Part shown: positions 52,297-64,000 of the stretch, one piece after another
How positions within the stretch are numbered: the stretch's first letter is position 1
How the letters are laid out: each line of letters begins with the position of its first letter
DNA from: Rutidosis leptorrhynchoides
Taxonomy: Eukaryota; Streptophyta; Magnoliopsida; Asterales; Asteraceae
Length of the DNA: 64,000 nucleotides
Reading direction: 5' to 3'
Assembly (NCBI RefSeq): GCF_046630445.1
Contig: NC_092335.1
Coordinates: 544,859,501-544,923,500 of the forward strand
Notes under the pieces: generated by a model
What the model was told of the DNA's origin: nothing
Seen by the model: only the letters and a program-made list of their open reading frames with translations
Databases searched by the model: none
Program-made: the position numbers and the translations under genes

Positions 52297-52699
52297 TGCT
52301 AGCTTTATCAGATCTGGAACAGCAGCAAAAAAAAAACCTGTTATTGGGCTGTAATTGATGGTAACAGAGGCTCCTGTTGGCGGCGGTAGCAGCTGTGTGA
52401 TTAACTGTAGCAGAGGCTGCTATCTGTTGGTGTTTATCAGCTGTGAAGAAGGTGACGGCTGCACCTTAATTGTAACAGCAACAGATCCTAACAGCAGCAG
52501 CTGTTAAAGAAGCTGTTAATGACGGCTGTCCTTGATTAAAAAAAAAAACAGCAGTAGTAGACTTTGTAACAGCAACAGCAGATCTGTAATCTGCTTAATC
52601 GAACAACAGCAACAACTGGAGAAGGTGACGGTCACCTTGATTGTGACTGTAGCAGCTGTTGGTGACGGCTAGGGTTAAACCTGAGCTCTAGATACCAGT
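52297..52699 (-). other. CAG/CTG-rich leader of element F
   Basis: About 400 bp between PBS and gag, dense in AACAGC and GCAGCAG and their complements (GCTGTT), e.g. AACAGCAGCAGCTGTT at about 52489. No ORF. The PBS (TGGTATCTAGAGC, minus strand) is at the right edge, about 52685-52698. Confidence 0.6.
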
Positions 52700-53032
52700 T
52701 GTTAAGGCTAGAACCTGCCTTTATCAGAGTAGAAACCCTAATCGACTAGCAATCACAAACACAATAGCTGAAAATATAAACACAGAATAAAAGAACACGA
52801 GAATTATAGTGGTTCAGTTTCTAGGTGAAACCTACATCCACTTTGGAACTAGAGTGTATATTATTAATTTGGAGGGTGTTACAAAGCATGTACATATGAG
52901 AGAGTATTTATAGATAAGGATTAAGATAAACCCTGGTCTAATTAACCTAAGCCCGGCCCATTTAAATTAGGGTTGGCCAAACCCTAACTTAACCACCAAG
53001 TAAGCCTCTCCCGAAGCCTACATACATTAACA
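52700..53032 (-). repeat. Element F 5' LTR
   Basis: Right copy of the copia LTR, 333 bp, next to the PBS. A TATTTATAGATAAGG promoter-like motif lies near 52905-52920 on the plus strand (complement reads CTATAAATA). Confidence 0.9.
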
Positions 53033-53044
53033 ATCAGTGCATGT

Positions 53045-56355
<3,311 letters not shown>

Positions 56356-56357
56356 GT

Positions 56358-56369
56358 TGGTATCATAGT
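56358..56369 (+). other. Element D primer binding site (decayed)
   Basis: TGGTATCATAGT, two differences from the tRNA-Met type site, just after the LTR end CATTTCA. Confidence 0.7.
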
Positions 56370-56563
56370 GTTGGTCTTAGAGAACCAGAAATTTACATTA
56401 GTGCGTCTAACCGAGTTTGTTAGGATGCATTAGTAAGTCCGGACTTCGACCGTGTCTGTTTTAAAAATGATTGCTTAACACTTTTGTTGGAAACTATATA
56501 TTTTTAACATGTAAATATTATGTGATATATTAATCTCTTAACGTGTTTGCTATTATCTGATAG

Positions 56564-57078
56564 ATGACTTCATCCGATCATGTTAGTCTCTCAAGCGACT
56601 CCGATTACAATAGTCACTCAAGCGGCTCAGATAGTGAGTCAAAACCTTCAACCAATGTACCAAAGTTAAAGTTGGTCGATGGTGTCTCCTGAGGAAGAAA
56701 AATACTGGGAAGATTCCCAATTTCCTGAGGAACCGGAAGAGAATCCCGAAGAGGATTCCGATGAAATAATAGAAATTACACCGGCACAGTTTAATAAAAC
56801 GGAAGAAAAATAATAAAGGGAAATCTTCATCTATCAAAATAGAGAAACCCGATCCCAAGCCCGATGGACCATTAGTTATCAGGAATAACCCTGACCATTC
56901 ATACCGTAAACACCCGTATCACTTAAAATTTGATTATCGACCTGGAACATCTAATAGACTAGGTCCTTTTGAAAAGGGTATGAAAATGACTGCTCGTATT
57001 AGGGGTGGTATGGGCATCGGTAAGAAATTAGCAAAACGAACTAAGTCCGAAGAAGAAGAAGCAAATAAATCCGAGTGA
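56564..57078 (+). pseudogene. Acidic accessory ORF of element D
   Basis: Starts MTSSDHVSLSSDSDYN at 56564 and ends EEEEANKSE TGA at 57076-57078. It is broken by a frameshift near 56690 (VDGVS then PEEEKYWEDSQF in another frame) and one in an A run near 56810. Blocks shared with E's ORF are VxGVS, KYWED, QF, DEIIEITP, TARIRGG and LAKRTK. The N-terminal Ser/Asp-rich part replaces E's Glu-rich stretch. No known domain recognised. It lies 173 bp before the F-box-like ORF. Confidence 0.55.
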
Positions 57079-57251
57079 AGAGTTTGCAATTATTAACTTT
57101 TACCAAGCCTTGTAATATATGTATTATAACGTGCTTGTGCTTTTATGCTATATGTGAAATTGTCTGTTATGCCTTGTTATTTCCCATCATTTTGTTCTAT
57201 AATTCTAAGTATAATTTTCATCTCTTTTACAGTATAAAACGAAATACAAAA

Positions 57252-57938
57252 ATGGATGTTAAGATTAGACAATCGAATATTTTAAAAGATCTGCCACAGG
57301 AAATGCTTGATGAAATCTTGTCTAGAGTTGGCCAGGATTCATCGGCTCAATTGTTTATGGTGAAGTTGGTTTGCAAAGCATTTGAAAGGAATTCCGAGCA
57401 TGCTTTGGTTTATAAAAGGCTTTCCTTTGATAGGTAGTGTATCTCATCTTGGGGAAACCATAAGTTGGCCCATATTTTCTTTATGGCTATATATTTTGGA
57501 AACCCTAATACGATTTTTCGCTATGGCTTGAGGGCTTATTTTGATTTCATATACCCCAATATAGGACTTCGTTGTTTAGAAAAAGCTTCAAATATGCAAC
57601 TAAAAGAGGCATGTTATGTTTTTGGTTTGGTCATGTTTGCCTCACACCAAACAGAGAAAAAGAACATTGGATTACAAATTCTTAATCGAACCTTTCCACT
57701 GATAACGGATTTGGTGGTTGAGGTGAGAACCAAGGTTTTTAACTTGTTATGATGCTGTTGGGTATTATGTAACCCCCATCCTTTTGACGACGTCGCAACG
57801 TTCTGCACTATCAAGGGTCACAATGGTTATTTTCCACATGACCTGGGATGGAAAATAGTATTGATTAAACTGGAATGCATGTCTTGTTTTTGGTCCTATG
57901 AGTTGTGTGTTTTTACTGAACGGTTTGAGTTTAACTAG
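57252..57938 (+). pseudogene. F-box-like accessory ORF of element D
   Basis: 228 codons in one uninterrupted frame, with only two substitution stops (TAG 57435-57437, TGA 57750-57752). The F-box-like part is NILKDLPQEMLDEILSRVG, then SAQLFMVKLVCKAFER (residues about 10-46). The Sel1-like tail reads GLRCLEKASNMQLKEACYVF, GLVMFASHQ, NIGLQILNRTF. The C-terminal part HNGYFPHDLGWKIVLIK matches HNGYVPQDQGWEVILVK of E. The lengths agree (228 versus 227 codons), with differences only at the two ends. Neighbouring ORFs of D have several frameshifts, so the frame here looks protected for longer. The second stop falls where E has CGA (Arg). Confidence 0.7.
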
Positions 57939-58124
57939 ATTTGTCTCAGCATTACCATACTTCACGCCTTGTATAATAAGTTATCGTGTGCTATGTAAAA
58001 TAATGGTATTGTATGATTGTAATATATTGTACCAAAAGTTTAAGCATGGAGTATTAATGTATTTAGTTTTTCATGATAGAATTGCAGTAGTTAATTTGAG
58101 TATTAGCTATTAAGTATGAACTTT

Positions 58125-58137
58125 AACGGGTAGGTAC
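58125..58137 (+). other. Internal polypurine-tract-like motif in element D
   Basis: AACGGGTAGGTAC between the F-box-like ORF and gag, followed by TACCGAATTACAATTATAAA. It corresponds to 40535-40547 in E and differs by one base from D's own 3' tract. Confidence 0.7.
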
Positions 58138-58275
58138 TACCGAATTACAATTATAAAATGCTAATATGAAGAAAAGGCTTTTATAATAATAAGTTCATAT
58201 TATGCTACAAAATACTATTGACTACTCCTAATATTCTATATGATTAACTTAACTCTTTTGGCTATTTTGAAGGAA

Positions 58276-59484
58276 ATGGCACCGACTACCAGACAGAACT
58301 TGAACATGAGCGAGGAAGAATTCCGTACTTTTCTTGCTGCAAACATAGCCGCAGTGCAAGCTGCACTGCACAACAACAACAATCACTTAGGGTATAGCAG
58401 TGGAACTAACTCCACAGGAAATCGTGTAGGATGCTCCTACAAGACTTTCACTGCCTGTAAACCCTTGAGTTCGATGGAACCGAAGGACCAGTCGGACTAA
58501 AACAATGGACCGAGAAGGTCGAATCTATATTTGCAATAAGCAAATGTGCTGAAGAGGATAGGGTGAAATACGTCACGCATAATTTCACAGGTACTGCGTT
58601 AACATGGTGGAACACCTATCTCGATCAGGTGGGACACGATTTTGCTTACGCACTACCATGGTCATCATTCAAACACATATTGAATGAGCAGTATCGTCCC
58701 AGGAATGAAGTCAATAAGCTCAAGACATAGCCTAGAGAATTAATAACTCGTGGATACGATATCACCACATACGAGCGACGATTCACAGAGTTGTCTCTAT
58801 TGTGTCCAGGAGTGTTTGAGGATGATGAAGAACAGATAGACGCATATGTGAAAGAATTACCGGAGAGGATTCAGGAGGATGTAAGTTCATACGCCCACCT
58901 CAATGCAAAAGGCAAGTCGAATGGCTCACAAACTCATAGGCTAGATTGAGAGAAGAATTAAAGAACAGGCGGCTGAGGAGGCCAAAATGAAACAAGTCAA
59001 GAGGAAGTGGGAAGAAAACGGTGACAAGCGTCACCAATACAACAACAACAATCACAGCCATAATCACAACAACAATCATAACAACAATCGCAACATTAAT
59101 CGCAACAACAATCACCATCACCCCAACAACAACTACAACAACCGTCCTAACAACAATATCAATCGCAACAACAACAACTCCAACAATAACAACAAGAGGC
59201 AGAAAACTTCATGCCCAAGGTATGAAGGATACCATATGACCGGGTACTGTATGGCATCATGTACCAAGTGTAATAGAAATGGTCATGGTACGATGAAGTG
59301 TGAAGTCTATGGACCAATGTCTAACAAGAATAAAGTAACAAATAATGTCAGAACAAATAATGCCGCCGTTATTTGTTATGGATGCGGAAAGCTGGGTCAT
59401 TTCAGAAATGAATGCCCAAACCAAGGGAATCATAACAGACAAGGCCGTGGAAGATCCTTCAACATTAATGCAGCAGAAGCGTAG
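58276..59484 (+). pseudogene. Element D gag
   Basis: Starts MAPTTRQNLNMSEEEFRTFL at 58276. A one-base loss near 58460 (CKPL then EFDG in another frame) shifts it. The capsid part has KQWTEKVESIFAIS and LTWWNTYLDQVG. Stops are TAG 58728-58730 and TAG 58942-58944, with another one-base shift between them. The Asn/His-rich stretch (59038-59195) precedes two knuckles, CTKCNRNGHGTMKC and CYGCGKLGHFRNEC. TAG at 59482-59484 ends the frame before the protease. Confidence 0.85.
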
Positions 59485-62400
59485 GAAGACCCGGAGCTTG
59501 TTACGGGTACATTTCTTATTGATGAAAAACCTGCTTATGTTTTATTTGATTCGGGTGCGGATAGGAGCTATATGAGTAGAGATGTTTGTGCTAAACTAAG
59601 TTTTCCATTAATACCTTTGGATAATAAGTGTTTACTCGAATTAGCAAACGGTAAAGTAGTTAAAGCCGATAAAATATGTCGGAACCTAAAAATTAAACTG
59701 GTTGGCGAAACGTTTAAAATTAATTTGATACCAGTAGAATTGGGGTGTTTTGATGTAATAATTGGCATGGACTGGATGATCAAAGAGAAAGCAGAGATCG
59801 TTTGTTACAAGAATGCGATTCGCATTCTGCGCAAAAAGGGAAGACCCTTAATGGTGTACGGAGAAAAGCGTAAGGCCAAGTTAAATCTTATTAGTAGCTT
59901 GAAGGCGCAAAAGATAATAAGAAAAGGTTGCTATGCCATTCTAGCACACGTCGAGAAAGTCAAACCCGAAGAAAAGAACATCAATGATGTTCCCATCGTA
60001 AAAGAATTTCCCGATGTATTTCTGAAAGAATTACCGGGACTACCTCCACACCTATCCGTCGAATTTCAAATAGATCTTGTACCAGGAGCTGCACCGATAG
60101 CTCGTACTCCTTACAGACTTACACCCAGCGAAATGAAGGAATTACAAAGTTAATTACAAGAACTACAGGAATGTGGTTTCATTCGACCAAGCACATCACC
60201 GTGGGGAGCTCCTGTCTTTTTTTGTCAAAAAGAAGGATGGTACGTTCAGATTGTGTATCTACTACCGAGAGTTGAACAAGCTTACCATCAAGAACCGTTA
60301 TCCACTACCAAGAATCGACAATTTATTTGATCAACTGCAAGGTTCGTCGGTTTATTCGAAGATTGATTTACGTTCTGGTTATCATCAAATGCGGGTGAAG
60401 GAGGATGATATCCCAAAGACTACTTTTAGAACGCGTTACGGTAATTATGAGTTTATAGTTATGCCGTTTGGATTGACTAACACACGAGCTATGTTTATGG
60501 ACCTCATGAACCGAGTGTGTGCGCCATATCTAGACAAATTTGTCATTATTTTCATCGATGACATACTTATTTACTCTAAGAATGACCAAGAGCACAAAGA
60601 ACATTTGAAAATGGTGCTAGAATTGTTGAAGAAGGAAGAACTGTACGCTAAGTTTTCTAAGTGTGCATTTTGGTTGAAAGAAGTGCAATTCCTCAGTCAT
60701 ATAGTGAGCAAAGAAGGCATTCAGGTGGACCCAGCAAAGATTGAATCTATAGAAAAGTGGGAAACCCCGAAAACCCCAAAGCACATACGTCAGTTTTTAG
60801 GATTGGCTGGTTACTAGAGAAGATTCATCCAAGAATTTTCCAGAGAAGCAAAACCCTTGACTGCATTAACGCATAAAAGGAAGAAATTTGACTGGAAGGA
60901 TGAGCAAGAGAATGTGTTTCAATTGTTGAAGAAAAAGTTAACTACAACACCTATATTGTCATTACCCGAAGGGAATGATGATTTTATGATTTATTGTAAT
61001 GCTTCAAAGCAAGGTCTCGGTTATGTGTTAATGCAACGAACGAAGGTAATTGCTTATGCGTCTAGACAATTGAAGATTCACGAGCAAAATTACGCGACTC
61101 ACGATTTGGAATTGGGCGTTGTTGTTTTTGCATTGAAGATGTGGAGACATTACTTATATGGGGTCAAATGTATCATATATACCGACCACAAAAGTCTCCA
61201 ACATATATTTGATCAAAAGCAACTGAACATAAGGCAGTGTAGGTGGGTTAAGCTGCTAAATGATTATGACTGTGAGATTCGTTACCACCCTGGAAAGGCA
61301 AATGTTGTAGCCGACGCCTTGAGTATAAAGGAAAGGGAGCCTATCCGAGTAAAAGCTATGAATATAATTATTCATACTAATCTTACCACTCTAATAAAAG
61401 AGGCACAACAGGAGGTTTTAAAAAGAGGAAGTTTCGAGAATGAAATACCCAAAGGATTGGATAAACAACTTAATATTCGAGAAGACGGAACTCGATTTTT
61501 GGCTAAAAGAATTTGGGTACCAAAGTTTGGGAATTCGAGGAAAGTGGTACATAATGAAGCACATAAAACAAGATACTCAATACATCCCGGAGCGGGAAAA
61601 ATGTACCAAGACCTCAAGAGACACTTTTGGTGGCCAGGTATGAAAGCCGATATTGCTACATAAGTAGGAGAATGTTTGACTTGTTCTAAAGTCAAAGCTG
61701 AACACCAGAAACTATCAGGTCTACTTCAACAACATGAAATTCTGGAATGGAAATGGAAAAATATTACCATGGATTTCATTACAAAATTGCCAAGGACTGC
61801 AAGTGGTTATGATACTATTTGGGTAATAGTCGATCGTCTTACCAAGTCAGCACACTCTCTACCAATGAAAGAAGATGATAAAATGGAGAAATTGGCACAA
61901 CTATACTTGAAGGAAGTCGTTTCCAGACATGGAATACCAATCTCTATTATCTCTTATCGTGATGGCATGTTTATTTCAAGATTTTGGCAGTCGTTACATC
62001 AAGCATTGGGAACTCGTCTAGACCTAAGGACTGCCAATCATCCACAAACAGATGGGCAAAGTGAAAGGACGATACAGACACTTGAAGACATGCTGCAGGC
62101 ATGTGTTATTGATTTTGGAAACGGGTGGGATTGACATCTACCATTAGCAGCATTTTTCTACCACAACAGCTACCACTCGAGTATTGATGCAGCACCGTTC
62201 GAGGCACTTTATGAAAGGAAGTGCATGTCCCCAATTTGTTGGAGCTAGGTGGGGTATAAACAAATTATGGGTCCGGAGATCATCCAGGAAACTACTGAGA
62301 AAATCATCCAGATTCAACAACGGTTGAATACAGCCAGGAGTTGACAAAAGAGCTACGCGGATATTAGAAGAAAACCTTTAGAATTTGAGGTTAGTGACAT

Positions 62401-62836
62401 GGTCATGCTTAAGGTATCACCTTCGAAAGGTGTCATTCGTTTTGGCAAACGGGGGAAGCTAAACCCGAGATACATTAGACCATTCAAGATTATTGATCGT
62501 GTTGGGCCGGTGGCTTATCGACTTGAACAACGTCAACAACTCGCCGACGTATATAATACCTTCCATGTCTCGAATTTGAAGAAATGCTTAGCTAAAGAAG
62601 ATCTCACTATTCCTTTAGACAAAATTAAAATTGACGAAAAACTAAAGTTCGTTGAAGAACCCGTCGAAATAATGGATCGTGAGGTTAAAGGACTCAAACA
62701 AAGCAAAATACCAATCTTTAAAGTACGATGGAATGCTCGTAGAGCACCTGAGTTCACACGGGAGCGCGAAGATCAGATGAAGCAGAAGTACCCGCATTTA
62801 TTTCCAGATGACGCGCCAACACCTACAACTGCTTAA
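59485..62836 (+). pseudogene. Element D pol: protease, RT, RNase H, integrase, chromodomain
   Basis: Protease FDSGAD near 59548. The RT has CIYYRELNK (Asp to Tyr compared with E), [10 protein letters not shown] and [10 protein letters not shown]. RNase H reads IYCNASKQGLGY (first acidic residue Asp to Asn). The integrase finger is interrupted by TAA 61661-61663, and the second catalytic Asp is Tyr (SYRDGMF for SDRDGRF). The chromodomain-like end KVRWNARRAPEFTRE has Arg for the usual Trp. Other breaks: TAA 60151, an extra T in a T run near 60220, TAG 60815, TGA 62132, TAG about 62248, TGA 62342. Clearly dead. Confidence 0.9.
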
Positions 62837-62858
62837 ACTTTCGGGACAAAATTTATTT

Positions 62859-62871
62859 AATGGGTAGGTAC
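62859..62871 (+). other. Element D 3' polypurine tract
   Basis: AATGGGTAGGTAC abutting TATAACGACCCGG, the 3' LTR start (TG changed to TA). It is preceded by TTTCGGGACAAAATTTATTT. Confidence 0.8.
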
Positions 62872-63506
<635 letters not shown>

Positions 63507-64000
63507 TGAAATGTCCCGTTCTTATTGATTAAAAACGTTCCATATTAATTGATTTCGTTGCGAGGTTTTGACCTCTATATGAGACGTTTTTCAAAGACTG
63601 CATTCATTTTTAAACAAACCATAACCTTTATTTCATCAATAAAGGTTTAAAAAGCTTTACGTAGATTATCAAATAATGATAATCTAAAATATCCTGTTTA
63701 CACACGACCATTACATAATGGTTTACAATACAAATATGTTACAACAAAATAAGTTTCTTGAATGCAGTTTTTACACAATATCATACAAGCATGGACTCCA
63801 AATCTCGTCCTTATTTAAGTATGCGACAGCGGAAGCTCTTAATAATCACCTGAGAATAAACATGCTTAAAACGTCAACAAAAATGTTGGTGAATTATAGG
63901 TTTAACCTATATATATCAAATCGTAACAATAGACCACAAGATTTCATATTTCAATACACATCCCATACATAGAGATAAAAATCATTCATATGGTGAACAC
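63507..64000 (-). mobile_element. E-family LTR inserted into element D
   Basis: Starts TGAAATGTCCCG, the same end as E's LTR at 32547, and is nearly identical to 32547-33040 up to the window edge. It contains the hairpin at 63875-63888. The five bases before it (GTATA, 63502-63506) are the presumed target duplication. Minus orientation; the remainder is outside the window. Confidence 0.88.

Larger units (their letters stand above)
47912..53032 (-). mobile_element. Element F: Ty1/copia retrotransposon
   Basis: A 5.1-kb element with LTRs 47912-48234 (323 bp) and 52700-53032 (333 bp), TGTTAA...TTAACA, flanked by ATCAG at 47907-47911 and 53033-53037. Minus orientation: PBS next to the right LTR, polypurine tract (AAGTGGGAGATTG, 48235-48250) next to the left. 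It encodes gag, protease, integrase, RT and RNase H in copia order, with several breaks. RT and integrase wording suggests the Tork lineage. The LTRs are almost identical, so it is recent. Confidence 0.92.

Overview
This is a repeat-dense, AT-rich stretch of plant nuclear DNA. Nearly all of it is LTR retrotransposons stacked inside one another. The evidence is tRNA-Met primer sites of the TGGTATCAGAGC type, Ty3/gypsy chromovirus (Tekay-like) and Ty1/copia proteins, an intron-containing plant gene fragment, and long (TA)n and (TTA)n tracts. The LTR families beginning TGTRACGACCCG make me guess Asteraceae; this is recollection and inference, not proof.

Layout, using my own element letters. 1-1501: part of an E-family LTR. 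1502-2292 and 22842-23339: two halves of a minus-strand Tat-like gag, split by element B (2293-22841, plus strand, target duplication CTCTT). B is a chromovirus with a coiled-coil ORF in place of gag and a decayed pol. Its 3' LTR is itself split by element C (10085-21780, duplication CCTAG), an 11.7-kb non-coding LTR element. 23340-26210: Tat leader/LTR and an old copia relic. 26216-45667: element H (duplication GATTG), a gag-only Sire-like copia element. Its 3' LTR is split by element E (32547-45595, minus strand, duplication TTCTG), a young Tekay-like chromovirus. 46250-47109: two 3' exons of a beta-lactamase-domain gene, the only non-transposon gene seen. 47912-53032: element F (minus strand, duplication ATCAG), a decayed copia element. 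53045-63506: element D (plus strand), an older relative of E, whose 3' LTR is cut by another E-family LTR from 63507 to the window end.

The most interesting system is in D and E. Between primer site and gag both carry about 2 kb of extra coding sequence: an acidic ORF, then an ORF resembling plant F-box proteins of the At1g67623/At2g35280 type. The F-box ORF has kept its frame in both copies. It is followed by a second, internal copy of the 3' polypurine tract, then sequence resembling an LTR start. C has the same internal tract, and downstream of it a block resembling the U3 of D/E LTRs. This suggests a composite family built by fusing one element's internal domain in front of another's gag-pol.

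The LTRs of B, C and E also appear to carry a 1.2-2.3 kb leader intron, with a shared hairpin, branch-site-like TTGAC and 3' splice site; D has the same layout but its acceptor AG reads GG. No retrotransposon here looks autonomous: every pol has stops, frameshifts or is absent.
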